Assembly: GCF_000302535.1 (NCBI RefSeq)
Contig: NC_018708.1
Location: forward strand, 2,728,001-2,792,000
Source: Acidovorax sp. KKS102
Lineage (GTDB): Bacteria > Pseudomonadota > Gammaproteobacteria > Burkholderiales > Burkholderiaceae_C
Direction: 5' to 3'
Length of the DNA: 64,000 nucleotides
Shown here: piece by piece, positions 25,473 through 34,436 of the stretch
Position numbering within the stretch: the first letter of the stretch is position 1
Layout: each line of letters starts with the position of its first letter
Notes under the pieces: model-generated
Told to the model about the DNA's origin: nothing
What the model saw: only the letters and a program-made list of their open reading frames with translations
Databases searched by the model: none
Translations under genes and position numbers: made by a program

Positions 25473-26582
25473 ATGGCCGCTTCCGGGCCGCAGCCGCCCC
25501 GGGCTTCGGCCCCGCAAGCCCCTCCGCCCTCCTCTGCCACGGCCGAACAGCGGCTGCAGAACATCTGGCAGTCCCGGGGTCCAGCGGCGTGGGCGCTCTG
25601 GCCCGTCTCTCTCATGTACGGCGCCTTGGTGGCCCTGCGCCGCTGGCTGTACCGCCGGGGCTGGCTTCGGTCCGAACACCCGGGCCGGCCTGTCATCGTG
25701 GTGGGCAATGTGATTGCCGGAGGCGCCGGTAAGACTCCTGTGGTCATTGCACTCGTCAAACACTTGCAGGCGCGTGGTCTGCGCCCGGGCGTGATCTCGC
25801 GCGGCTACGGTCGCAGCACACAAGACTGCCGAGCCGTGCAACCCGACAGCCCCGCGAGCGAGGTGGGCGACGAGCCGGCCTTGATTGCCCGCAGCGTAGC
25901 GGGTGGCGACACGGTGCCCGTGTTTGTGGCCCCACGGCGCATCACCGCCGCACGCGCGTTGCTGGCAGCCCACCCCGATACCGATGTGATCGTCTGCGAC
26001 GACGGCTTGCAGCATCTGGCGCTGCGACGGGACCTGGAGATCTGCATCTTCAACAACCAAGACATCGGCAACGGCTTTCTGCTGCCCGCAGGCCCGCTGC
26101 GGGAGCCCTGGCCCCGCCCTGTGGATATGGTGCTGCATGCAGGCAGCGCGCCGCCGCGTGGCACCACAGCGCCGGCATTTGCCCTCCAACGCAGCCTGGC
26201 GCCCTATGCCCTGCAATCGGACGGCCACCCCGTGCCACTGGCACAACTGCAAGGGCAGCCCCTGCATGCGGTGGCCGCCGTGGCCCGACCCGCCGAGTTC
26301 TTTGCCATGTTGCGCAACCAGGGCCTGACGCTGGAGGACACCGAGGCCTTACCCGATCACTATGATTTTGATAGCTGGCAGCGCATATCCGACCAGCGCC
26401 TACAGCTAATTTGCACAGAAAAGGACGCGGTGAAGCTCTGGACGCGCCATCCGGACGCGCTGGCCGTGCCACTGACCACGCAGATGGACCCGCGCTTTTT
26501 TGCCGTCCTGGACGATTGGCTCCATCAAGCAGTCGCCGGCTCCGCAGCCCAAAGGCCGCCGCTATCATCTGCCCCTGCCTGA
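25473..26582 (+). CDS. lpxK: Tetraacyldisaccharide 4'-kinase
   Basis: 369 residues. Phosphorylates the lipid A disaccharide precursor at the inner membrane. P-loop [12 protein letters not shown] (78-89), [30 protein letters not shown] (174-187) and the C-terminal [10 protein letters not shown] are LpxK hallmarks. One N-terminal membrane helix (about 38-58). Codons for about residues 296-313 ([18 protein letters not shown]) coincide with a palindromic repeat element. Five bp after exbD, in the conserved exbD-lpxK-Trm112-kdsB order. Confidence 0.94.
   Translation: MAASGPQPPRASAPQAPPPSSATAEQRLQNIWQSRGPAAWALWPVSLMYGALVALRRWLYRRGWLRSEHPGRPVIVVGNVIAGGAGKTPVVIALVKHLQARGLRPGVISRGYGRSTQDCRAVQPDSPASEVGDEPALIARSVAGGDTVPVFVAPRRITAARALLAAHPDTDVIVCDDGLQHLALRRDLEICIFNNQDIGNGFLLPAGPLREPWPRPVDMVLHAGSAPPRGTTAPAFALQRSLAPYALQSDGHPVPLAQLQGQPLHAVAAVARPAEFFAMLRNQGLTLEDTEALPDHYDFDSWQRISDQRLQLICTEKDAVKLWTRHPDALAVPLTTQMDPRFFAVLDDWLHQAVAGSAAQRPPLSSAPA
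26359..26412. repeat. Short palindromic element embedded in lpxK, copy 5
   Basis: Antisense to the consensus: GATTTTGATAGCTGGCAGCG, CATATCCGACCAGCGCCTAC, AGCTAATTT. On the minus strand it aligns with intergenic copies through GGCGCTGGT, ATATGCGCTG and AGCTATCAAA. It is read in frame as part of LpxK. Confidence 0.65.
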
Positions 26583-26610
26583 ACGAACCCACCCGGAAAG
26601 CCTCTTCCCC

Positions 26611-26793
26611 ATGGACCCCAAACTGCTTGAACTGCTGGTCTGCCCCGTCACCAAAGGCCCTTTGACGTATGACCGCGAGGCTCAGGAACTTGTCTCGCGC
26701 AGCGCGCGGCTGGCCTACCCGGTGCGCGACGGAATCCCGGTGCTGCTGGAGAATGAAGCCCGCCCCCTGACCGACGAGGAACTGGAGCAGTGA
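26611..26793 (+). CDS. Trm112-family small protein (YcaR-like)
   Basis: 60 residues starting [20 protein letters not shown]. The LLVCP.TKG.L motif and the C-terminal [21 protein letters not shown] match bacterial Trm112/YcaR proteins. The second cysteine pair seen in zinc-binding relatives is absent. Conserved between lpxK and kdsB in many proteobacteria; role unknown. Stop overlaps the kdsB start. Confidence 0.9.
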   Translation: MDPKLLELLVCPVTKGPLTYDREAQELVSRSARLAYPVRDGIPVLLENEARPLTDEELEQ

Positions 26794-27629
26794 GCGCCCC
26801 CGTAGTCCCCGCAGCCAACAACCCCTTTACCGTGCTGATACCGGCACGCATGGCGTCGAGCCGCTTGCCCGACAAGCCCCTGGCGGACATTGCGGGCCTG
26901 CCCATGGTGGTGCGCGTAGCCCAGCGCGCTGCGCAGAGCGCCGCAGTCCGCGTGGTGGTGGCTGCAGACGACGCCCGCATCCTGCAAGCCTGCGCAGCCC
27001 ATGGTGTGGCTGCCGTCATGACCCGCGCCGACCACGCCAGCGGCAGTGACCGGCTGGCCGAGGCCTGCACACAACTGGGGCTGCAGGGCGACGATATCGT
27101 TGTCAACGTGCAGGGCGACGAGCCCCTGATAGACCCCGCGCTCATCAATGCAGTGGCCGCCCTGCTGCAAGATCGAGATGGTCAATACGGCCAGCGCCCT
27201 GGAGCCAGCATGGGCACCGCCGCCCATGCCATCGCGTCCCTGGCCGACTACACCAACCCCAACGTGGTGAAGGTGGTGCTGGACGCGCGGGGCCTGGCCC
27301 ATTACTTCAGCCGCGCGCCCATCCCTTTTGGGCGCGACCATACTGGCACGGCCTGGTGGCAGGGTGCAGCACAGGCCGCCCAGCCCGGCGTGAAGGCACT
27401 GCAAGGCTTTGCACCGCTACGCCACGTGGGGATCTACAGCTATCGCGCGGGGTTTCTGCGGGAGTTTCCACAATTGGCGCCTGCGCCGACCGAGGCCATC
27501 GAGGCGCTGGAACAGCTCCGTGCACTGTGGCACGGCCACCGCATCGCCGTTCACCTGGCAGACGCGGCGCCGGGCCCTGGCGTGGACACGCCAGAGGACC
27601 TGGAGCAGGTCCGCGCGCTGTTTCGCTGA
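26790..27629 (+). CDS. kdsB: 3-Deoxy-manno-octulosonate cytidylyltransferase
   Basis: 279 residues. Activates KDO with CTP for lipopolysaccharide core assembly. Motifs: [20 protein letters not shown] (CTP site, 15-34), [26 protein letters not shown] and [23 protein letters not shown]. Starts with GTG overlapping the previous TGA (GTGA), which implies coupled translation. About 20-25 residues longer than enteric KdsB, mostly internal. Confidence 0.94.
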   Translation: MSAPVVPAANNPFTVLIPARMASSRLPDKPLADIAGLPMVVRVAQRAAQSAAVRVVVAADDARILQACAAHGVAAVMTRADHASGSDRLAEACTQLGLQGDDIVVNVQGDEPLIDPALINAVAALLQDRDGQYGQRPGASMGTAAHAIASLADYTNPNVVKVVLDARGLAHYFSRAPIPFGRDHTGTAWWQGAAQAAQPGVKALQGFAPLRHVGIYSYRAGFLREFPQLAPAPTEAIEALEQLRALWHGHRIAVHLADAAPGPGVDTPEDLEQVRALFR

Positions 27630-27867
27630 CAGTTTTCAGGCGCCAACGGTCCGCGTTGGCATGCATGTTGGATACACCCGGGGTCGCACCGATGACCCTC
27701 GCAGCGCTTCCATGGAGGCACCGGCCAAGAAACGGTCACCCATGTAAGTCCGCGCAAGGTGGTCACATGCTATCCTCAACTGTAACGAGAGCACCGCATC
27801 CCGGGCGCACAGAACGGCTTCAGGCGCCCTTCGAACGTCCCCGCCAGCGGCGCCACCCGATTTCTAA

Positions 27868-28539
<672 letters not shown>

Positions 28540-28597
28540 TGCAATGAACCAAGGGCCAAGATCCGCCTGACGCACGTTGGGCGCTCAAGCCTCCTGA

Positions 28598-28630
28598 AAG
28601 CGACGCACTGCACCAGGGCGTCGCTTTTTT
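28598..28630 (+). terminator. Intrinsic terminator of adk
   Basis: AAGCGACGC (28598-28606) pairs with GCGTCGCTT (28618-28626), followed by a T run to 28630. Confidence 0.85.
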
Positions 28631-28691
28631 CATGAAACGCCCCGCCGCGCGGTGGCCGCGACAGCCACCCGCTGCGGGCACGTGCCTGGCA

Positions 28692-29162
28692 TCAGGCGGG
28701 GCTGGACCGCAAGCCGTAGGCTTTGCCGTCCACAAACAGGTATTCGGCGCGCAGCACTGCCTCGCCCTTTTCGTCCCGCAGGCCAAAGCCCACCACAGAC
28801 ACGGCCGTACCCGGCTTGATCTCTGGCACCTGCCAGGCCTGCATACGAGTCAACGGAGCCAGCTCAACCTCCCAGACGCGGTCCTTGCGGGTGGGCAGCA
28901 CGGTTTTGGCCAGTAGTGCGCGTCCGTCCACCGGCGCGGTCTGCGCAGGCACAGGCCGCTGGGCAAGATCTGAAGGCAACCGGAGCGCAGCGGGCAATTC
29001 CAGCTCCAGCTCTGCATGCGGGTTTTGCCACCGCACTTTGCGCGCCGTGCCCTCCAGATACAGCGGTCGGTCCGCATCAAAACTGCTCCAGCCGTGGTGC
29101 GCGTGTGCCCCCAAAGGCAAGGCACTCGCGGCGATCAGCACATGACGACGTTGCAAGCCCAT
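28692..29162 (-). CDS. DUF6152-family exported protein
   Basis: 156 residues starting MGLQRRHVLIAASALPLGAH, a twin-arginine-like signal (QRRHVLIAA), followed by HAHHGWSSFDADRPLYLEGT and VRWQNPHAELEL. The HHGWSSFD...LEG pattern matches DUF6152, a periplasmic family of unknown function. The long frame upstream of 29162 overlaps the neighbour and is excluded. Followed upstream (same strand) by a small membrane protein and asparaginase. Confidence 0.8.
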   Translation of the reverse strand: MGLQRRHVLIAASALPLGAHAHHGWSSFDADRPLYLEGTARKVRWQNPHAELELELPAALRLPSDLAQRPVPAQTAPVDGRALLAKTVLPTRKDRVWEVELAPLTRMQAWQVPEIKPGTAVSVVGFGLRDEKGEAVLRAEYLFVDGKAYGLRSSPA

Positions 29163-29203
29163 AAAGACTCCCGTAGGAACAAAACCCGATTCAAGGGGCC
29201 ATA

Positions 29204-29623
29204 TCAAAGGTACGCAATCCAGCGGCCACAGGCCACCACCGACAGCCAGATCACGGTGGACACCAGCATCTGCAAGCGTGCCAACCCATCCAGGCGTACA
29301 AGCGAACCGCGTGCATGAAACCACGCCGCGTTGCAGCCCGCAAGCATTAACAACAGCATCTTCAAGGTAAAAGCGCGGTTGCTGAGCAGCTCCGCAGGCT
29401 GGGTGGCAAACATCAGCAGCCCCGACGCTGCGGCCAATCCGAAGCCGCACAGCGCCACAGTGAGACTCAGCCGCGCGAGGTCTTTCACCGGCAGTGCCGC
29501 ACCACGTCCGAAGACCCGCAACTCCAGCAGCAGCAGATTGCCCAGCAGCAACGCAATACCGATGATGTGGACGACCTCCAGCGCGGGGTAAGCCCAGGCG
29601 TGTGTCTTGAGTGCGGTGAACAC
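29204..29623 (-). CDS. Four-helix membrane protein of unknown function
   Basis: 139 residues, hydrophobic throughout with helices near 12-33, 50-72, 84-103 and 115-135. EVVHIIGIALLLGNLLLLELRVFG at the N-terminus and MLVSTVIWLSVVACGRWIAYL at the C-terminus suggest a DUF6644-like inner-membrane protein. It sits 41 bp from the DUF6152 gene; the pair may function together, as small membrane/periplasmic partners. Confidence 0.7.
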   Translation of the reverse strand: MFTALKTHAWAYPALEVVHIIGIALLLGNLLLLELRVFGRGAALPVKDLARLSLTVALCGFGLAAASGLLMFATQPAELLSNRAFTLKMLLLMLAGCNAAWFHARGSLVRLDGLARLQMLVSTVIWLSVVACGRWIAYL

Positions 29624-29643
29624 GGCTGCCGGCCCTTCTTAGA

Positions 29644-30603
29644 TCAATGCATCCGCAGCAAATCCAGCATCAGGGCAACCCGCGCCTTCACCGGCGACAG
29701 GCCTTGCGAGGCGGGAAGCACATCACCCGGCTTGGGCAGCACCTGCCCCTCCGCGCAGCGGGTGGAGCGCACCACCCGCACTCCGGCGTTCTGCGCGCGC
29801 ACCAAAGCGGCCTCCAAATCGTGGTGGATCGTGCCATTGCCGGTGCAGGCCACCACCAGGCCCTGCACGCCCTCTCGCACCAGCGCATCCACCGCCCTGC
29901 CCGATGCCCCCGCATGGTTCATGACGATTTCCACCCACGGCCAAGTCGCAGCGCTCACTATATTATTCATAGCACCATCGACATTATTTACCGGCACTAC
30001 TGGGCTATTGCATGCCCAACGGACCACACACTCTTCCACCCACCCCAGAGGTCCAGCATCCCCCGAGCTGAAGGCATTGACGCGGTAGGGATGCACTTTT
30101 TGCACATGCCGTGCGCCATGCACTTCACCCGCCGCAACAGCCAGCACACCTGTGGCACCTGGCGCCAATACCGTTGCCACCGCGTCCAGCAGGTTCTGGG
30201 GGCCATCGGGGGTCAAGGCTGTGGCAGGCCGCATCGCGCAGGTCAGCACCACGGGTTTGGCGGCGTCCAGCACTTCGTGCAAGAACCACGCCGTTTCTTC
30301 CAGGGTGTCCGTACCATGGGTGATGACCAACCCCTTCACCTCCGGGTCATTCAGGTGGTGGGCGCACCGCAATGCCAGCGTGCGCCACACCTCGCCATCC
30401 ATGTCCTTGCTGTCGATCTGCGCTACTTGCTCTGCAACCAAGGCGCCCCCTGCCAGAGCCTGCAGACCGGGCACAGCCGTCAGCAGTTGTTCCACGCCCA
30501 CCTGCGCGGCGGTGTAGCCAATGTTGTCCCCCGCTTGGGCCGAGGTGCCCGCAATCGTGCCACCGGTGCCCAAAACCACAATTTTTTGCCCACTCACTTG
30601 CAT
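29644..30603 (-). CDS. L-asparaginase
   Basis: 319 residues, type I/II asparaginase fold. Catalytic threonines: Thr16 in VLGTGGTIAGT and Thr98 in VITHGTDT; SKD..DG at 65-70 and the Lys-equivalent region CAMRPA at 122-127 also fit. No signal peptide, so probably cytoplasmic. Residues about 199-217 (NSPVVPVNNVDGAMNNIVSA) are AT-richer and coincide with a palindromic element. Divergent from lexA; its ATG is only 12 bp from the first SOS box. Confidence 0.9.
   Translation of the reverse strand: MQVSGQKIVVLGTGGTIAGTSAQAGDNIGYTAAQVGVEQLLTAVPGLQALAGGALVAEQVAQIDSKDMDGEVWRTLALRCAHHLNDPEVKGLVITHGTDTLEETAWFLHEVLDAAKPVVLTCAMRPATALTPDGPQNLLDAVATVLAPGATGVLAVAAGEVHGARHVQKVHPYRVNAFSSGDAGPLGWVEECVVRWACNSPVVPVNNVDGAMNNIVSAATWPWVEIVMNHAGASGRAVDALVREGVQGLVVACTGNGTIHHDLEAALVRAQNAGVRVVRSTRCAEGQVLPKPGDVLPASQGLSPVKARVALMLDLLRMH
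29951..30010. repeat. Short palindromic element embedded in asparaginase, copy 6
   Basis: On the minus strand GTAAATAATGTC then GATGGTGCTATGAATAATAT and AGTGAGCGC. It aligns with the intergenic copy at 21749 (AGTGAATCATGCC, TGATGCTATTGAAAATATAG). A more diverged member, translated in frame. Confidence 0.5.
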
Positions 30604-30614
30604 ACTCCGAAAAA

Positions 30615-30630
30615 CTGGTGAAAAATACAG
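30615..30630. promoter_or_regulatory. SOS (LexA) box 1
   Basis: CTGGTGAAAAATACAG, the CTG-N10-CAG form of the LexA operator, in the lexA/asparaginase divergent gap. Confidence 0.8.
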
Positions 30631-30633
30631 TTA

Positions 30634-30649
30634 CTGGATTAAAAAACAG
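30634..30649. promoter_or_regulatory. SOS (LexA) box 2
   Basis: CTGGATTAAAAAACAG, again CTG-N10-CAG, only 3 bp from box 1. Paired operators fit lexA autoregulation. Confidence 0.85.
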
Positions 30650-30686
30650 TTGTTCATCACTGTAACCGCCCGCACCGGAAACCACC

Positions 30687-31361
30687 ATGCTCGACAACCC
30701 CAAACTCACCGCCCGCCAGCAGCAGATTCTGGATCTCATCCAGACCGCTATCGCACGCACCGGCGCGCCTCCCACCCGCGCAGAAATCGCGGCCGAGCTG
30801 GGTTTCAAGTCAGCCAATGCGGCAGAAGAACACCTTCAGGCTCTTGCCCGTAAAGGGGTGATTGAGCTGGTCAGCGGCACCTCACGGGGCATCCGCCTGC
30901 GCAGCGACACGGTGCGCTCCATCAACGCCGCGCGCGGCAGTCAGTTCAGCCTGCCCATCCCGGGCCTGTCGCAACTGGTCTTGCCTTTGGTAGGCCGGGT
31001 GGCTGCGGGGTCGCCCATTCTCGCGCAGGAACATGTAGGCCAGACCTACAGCGTAGAAAACAGCCTCTTCCAGCACAAGCCCGATTACCTGCTCAAGGTG
31101 CGGGGCATGTCCATGCGTGACGCAGGCATCATGGATGGCGATTTGCTGGCCGTTCAGTCCACCCGCGAAGCCCGCAACGGCCAGATCATCGTGGCCCGAC
31201 TGGGTGACGACGTCACTGTCAAGCGCCTTCGCCGCACCGCCAACGCCATTGAATTACTGCCCGAGAACCCCGACTACCCTGTGATCGTGGTGCAGCCGGG
31301 TGAGCCCTTCGAAATCGAAGGTCTGGCAGTGGGTCTTATCCGCAACACCATGCTGATGTAG
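30687..31361 (+). CDS. lexA: LexA repressor
   Basis: 224 residues. N-terminal winged helix ([13 protein letters not shown] ... [21 protein letters not shown]), cleavage site Ala107-Gly108 in VAAGSP, and the self-cleaving dyad Ser142 (RGMSMRDAG) and Lys179 (DDVTVKR). Represses SOS genes and cleaves itself when RecA filaments form. Twin SOS boxes upstream indicate autoregulation. No cell-division inhibitor follows it here; the next region is gene-poor. Confidence 0.96.
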   Translation: MLDNPKLTARQQQILDLIQTAIARTGAPPTRAEIAAELGFKSANAAEEHLQALARKGVIELVSGTSRGIRLRSDTVRSINAARGSQFSLPIPGLSQLVLPLVGRVAAGSPILAQEHVGQTYSVENSLFQHKPDYLLKVRGMSMRDAGIMDGDLLAVQSTREARNGQIIVARLGDDVTVKRLRRTANAIELLPENPDYPVIVVQPGEPFEIEGLAVGLIRNTMLM

Positions 31362-31417
31362 TGCACGCGCTCAGGGGCCGCACCGTGGGTGGCGGGCGTT
31401 TGGTGGACAGATTCTGA

Positions 31418-31555
31418 TCAGTACACCAGCCCTGCGATGCGGGTCCCGTTGAGTGCCAAAAACTCCCAAGCAATGCGTGATGAATCGGCGGAGCAGCTGG
31501 CTGCACCGCAAGGGATGGTCTCGCGCTGCTTTTGGGTGTTTTGGTACTCAGCCAC
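31418..31555 (-). CDS. Possible 45-residue protein downstream of lexA
   Basis: Below the usual length cut-off. From a GTG at 31555 the frame reads (V/M)AEYQNTQKQRETIPCGAASC and ends LALNGTRIAGLVY. AGGCAGGA lies 6-7 nt before the start. Composition and codon use look protein-like; no family is recognised. It faces away from the hypothetical gene at 31602, with only 46 bp between the two starts. Confidence 0.35.
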   Translation of the reverse strand: MAEYQNTQKQRETIPCGAASCSADSSRIAWEFLALNGTRIAGLVY

Positions 31556-31601
31556 TCTGCAATCCTGCCTATGTTCAACCCCCGACTTTCGGAGTTTTCA
31601 C

Positions 31602-32117
31602 ATGGGAATTGCTTTGTTCACCCTTTCTGCCCTGCAGAGCCCTGTTCGCAGCCTCAAAAAGCTGTTTGCGAGTGCGGAGCAAACGCCCGCAGGTAGGATG
31701 GCCCTACGGGCGCAAGCAGAGACGAGAGAGCCCACTGAATCTGGGAATGCATCGCCCTTTATTTTCCAAAGACGGGCTACAGACGTTGCGGCACTTCATC
31801 GTGCTGAACAGCACCAAGGACAACGCGCCCCTCGCGGGAACTGGCCTTTTACGGTCAAACCACCTGCACGAGCGCCAGAAAGTCCTGCCCGTTCGCCCGA
31901 CACGCACCGCTCTTTTCTGCCAACGCACATGGCAGGTAGCAAACGGCAAGCTTTCCTATCAGCGGTGGGGACGACCTCCTGCAGCCCACGAACAACAAAA
32001 GTGCTGCGCCGGACTTCTGATGCCGCAGGTACCGGACGCCTAGTGATTGCAGGCCGGATGGCAGATGTCTGCGCAGAGCTGGACCGTTTGGCGGCATCCG
32101 AGGCTCTCAGGGCCTGA
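31602..32117 (+). CDS. Hypothetical 171-residue protein
   Basis: Starts MGIALFTLSALQSPVRSLKK after GGAG at about 8 nt. The ends look conserved-protein-like: the N-terminal amphipathic stretch and the C-terminal RLVIAGRMADVCAELDRLAA helix. The middle (about 40-140) is Arg/Pro/Ser-rich and low in structure, so a frameshifted or spurious middle cannot be excluded. No recognised domain or function. Confidence 0.45.
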   Translation: MGIALFTLSALQSPVRSLKKLFASAEQTPAGRMALRAQAETREPTESGNASPFIFQRRATDVAALHRAEQHQGQRAPRGNWPFTVKPPARAPESPARSPDTHRSFLPTHMAGSKRQAFLSAVGTTSCSPRTTKVLRRTSDAAGTGRLVIAGRMADVCAELDRLAASEALRA

Positions 32118-32487
32118 TTTACTGGACATTGCGGGCGGTTAAGGTGGCAAACGCTCCTGCGTCCCGACCACTGTGGCGGCCTCGTCTTCAGATTACGGAG
32201 CTACCGCCGATGAGGTGGTGTGAGGACCGTCCCCACAGCCCCAAGGCTGGTGCAGAGCCGTACCAGATCTTGATCGACACCAAACACTGACGCCAGCCTG
32301 CGCCAATCGTGCGGTCGTGCGGTCGTGCGGTCGTGCGGTCGTGCGGTCGTGCGGTCGTGCGGTCGTGCGGAGTGATACGGCCATTTCCGGTATCTGCGCA
32401 GCACTCCGTCACCAAAAATTGGAGACTTTGGCTTGGCCACAGGGCTCAGGTGGCTCTTCCCTGCGCCCGCCAAGGCACAATGTCGGG
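32118..32487. other. 370-bp gene-free stretch with tandem octamer
   Basis: No gene seen. It carries the 8 x 8-bp repeat at 32307-32370 and the leader of the 2-hydroxyacid dehydrogenase gene. Frames through the repeat only yield Arg/Val/Ser/Cys periodic peptides. Confidence 0.6.
32307..32370. repeat. Tandem repeat: eight perfect copies of TCGTGCGG
   Basis: Exactly 64 bp of an 8-bp unit with no mismatch, ending 117 bp before the ATG of the dehydrogenase gene. Perfect short tandem arrays are prone to slipped-strand length change. Confidence 0.97.
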
Positions 32488-33495
32488 ATGAATATTGTGA
32501 TCCTCGACGATTACCAGGATGCAGTGCGCAAGCTGCATTGCGCATCGCGGCTCGACGCATACACCGCCAAGGTCTACACCAACACGGTCAAGGGGCTGGG
32601 GCAACTTTCGGTGCGTCTCAAAGATGCAGACATCATCGTGCTGATCCGTGAACGGACCCAGATCACGCGCCAATTGGTCGAGAAGCTCCCTCGGCTCAAG
32701 CTCATTGCACAAACCGGCAAGATTGGCAGCCACATTGATGTGGCGGCATGTACCGAGCGCGGCATTGCCGTGGCAGAGGGAGTTGGATCCCCTGTGGCAC
32801 CCGCTGAGCTGACCTGGGCCCTGGTGATGGCCTCCATGCGCCGACTGCCCCAGTACATCTCCAACCTCAAGCATGGCGCCTGGCAGCAGTCTGGTCTCAA
32901 GACCGCCTCGATGCCCGCCAACTTCGGGATCGGCAACGTGCTGAGGGGCAAGACCCTGGGTATCTGGGGCTATGGCCGCATCGGACAACTGGTGGCTGGG
33001 TACGGACGCGCGTTTGGCATGAACGTGCGCGTCTGGGGTCGAGAGGCATCGCGTGCGCAGGCGTTGACAGACGGCTACCAGGCAGCGGCCACACGGGAAG
33101 AGTTCTTCTCGCAATGCGATGTGATCTCTTTGCACCTGCGCCTGAACGACGAGACGCGCGGCATCATCTCGCTCGAAGACCTTTCGTGCATGAAGCCCAC
33201 TTCGCTGCTGGTCAATACATCACGCGCAGAGCTGATCGAGCCAGACGCCCTGATCGCGGCCCTCAACCGGGGTCGCCCAGGCTTGGCAGCAGTGGATGTG
33301 TTCGAGAGTGAACCTATCCTGCAAGGCCACGCCCTACTTCGTCTCGAAAACTGCATTTGCACGCCACATATTGGGTACGTGGAACAGGACAGCTATGAGC
33401 TCTACTTTGGTGCAGCTTTTGATAACGTGGTGAATTTCATCAAAGGCACACCCACCAACATCGTGAACCCGGGCTCACTACAGGTGAGGCGCTAG
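32488..33495 (+). CDS. D-2-hydroxyacid dehydrogenase family protein
   Basis: 335 residues. NAD-binding fingerprint GIWGYGRIGQLVAGYGRAFG (near 160-180), with catalytic-site elements NTSRAELIEPDALIAAL, AAVDVFESEPI and the active His in CTPHIGYVEQ. Resembles phosphoglycerate dehydrogenase-like proteins but lacks an ACT domain; exact substrate unknown. ATG at 32488 chosen; the frame is open upstream through the octamer repeat, so a longer, repeat-dependent form is formally possible. Confidence 0.88.
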   Translation: MNIVILDDYQDAVRKLHCASRLDAYTAKVYTNTVKGLGQLSVRLKDADIIVLIRERTQITRQLVEKLPRLKLIAQTGKIGSHIDVAACTERGIAVAEGVGSPVAPAELTWALVMASMRRLPQYISNLKHGAWQQSGLKTASMPANFGIGNVLRGKTLGIWGYGRIGQLVAGYGRAFGMNVRVWGREASRAQALTDGYQAAATREEFFSQCDVISLHLRLNDETRGIISLEDLSCMKPTSLLVNTSRAELIEPDALIAALNRGRPGLAAVDVFESEPILQGHALLRLENCICTPHIGYVEQDSYELYFGAAFDNVVNFIKGTPTNIVNPGSLQVRR

Positions 33496-33599
33496 CGGCA
33501 GTCGGTCATCCACCAGTTCCAATTACGCGACTGGCTGTTGTACCTCTGACCCGTCCTGAATAGCGTTGACACCCAGGACGGTTAAAAACTCCAGCCGGA

Positions 33600-34436
33600 C
33601 TATCCGGCCAATGACGCCCGATGCACTGCATCGGGCGTTTGCATTTTCAGCGACAGATGCGGTCGCTCGCAGTTATAGATGTCGACTGACTGCTCGACCA
33701 TGCGTCTGGCCTGCCCCAGATCGGCGGGGCGCTGCAGCAAGAACTCACTCTTCAAGATGCCATTGACCCGCTCGGCCAGCGCGTTCTGGTAGCAGTCGTA
33801 GCCGTCCGTCATCGAGCAGATCACGCCGTGGCGCTTGTGCAGGGCCTGGTAGTACGTCGCGCAGTACTGGATACCCCTGTCGGAGTGGTGCACCAACTGT
33901 CGGCTGCTCTGTCGCCCCGAGAGCGCCATCTTCATGGCCTGCGCCACCTCTTCGGTCTGCAGGCTCTCATGCACGTGCCAGCCGACGATCTTCCTGGAAT
34001 ACGCATCCGTGACCAGGCTCAGATAGACGAACTTGCCGTGTGTGGGCAAGTAGGTGATGTCAGCCACCCAGACCTGCTCGCTGCCGCTGGCGTGGATCTG
34101 TTGCGGCCCTACCTTGAGAAGGTTCGGATGGTGCCTGAAGCGGTGGTGACTGTCTGTTGTCTTGTGATACGCCCGCCGGGGTGCCACCAGCAGCCTGGCA
34201 TTGCGCAGGACGTCGAACATTGCATCGCGGCCCAAGTCGATGCCTCGGCGCTGTAGCGGCTCCTGCAATAAGTGGTGCAGCTTGCGCGTGCCTATGCGTG
34301 GTTGGCGCATGCGCTGCTCGCGCACCAACTCCACCACCGTCTGCGCATTCGCCAAGCGATCGGCCTCGCGGCGCCTACCCTGGTAATACGCCTGACGGCT
34401 GTGGCCCATATGCTGGCAAGCCCTCTTCACGCTCAA
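33600..34436 (-). CDS. IS3-family transposase OrfB (DDE integrase core)
   Basis: 278 residues as a separate frame from TTG at 34436; in practice likely made as an OrfAB fusion. Catalytic triad: Asp in WVADITYL, Asp in VHHSDRGIQY and Glu in NALAERVNGILKSEF, then YNCERPHLSL. The N-terminal HTH_21 part (RQPRIGTRKLHHLL) is present. The four-base overlap TTGA with orfA (34433-34436) would also allow reinitiation. Confidence 0.93.
   Translation of the reverse strand: MSVKRACQHMGHSRQAYYQGRRREADRLANAQTVVELVREQRMRQPRIGTRKLHHLLQEPLQRRGIDLGRDAMFDVLRNARLLVAPRRAYHKTTDSHHRFRHHPNLLKVGPQQIHASGSEQVWVADITYLPTHGKFVYLSLVTDAYSRKIVGWHVHESLQTEEVAQAMKMALSGRQSSRQLVHHSDRGIQYCATYYQALHKRHGVICSMTDGYDCYQNALAERVNGILKSEFLLQRPADLGQARRMVEQSVDIYNCERPHLSLKMQTPDAVHRASLAG

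Noticed and set aside
27644..27662. Terminator of kdsB
   Set aside because: The GCCAACG/CGTTGGC hairpin has no T-tract on either strand.
32307..32370. CRISPR array
   Set aside because: The repeat units are contiguous 8-mers without spacers.
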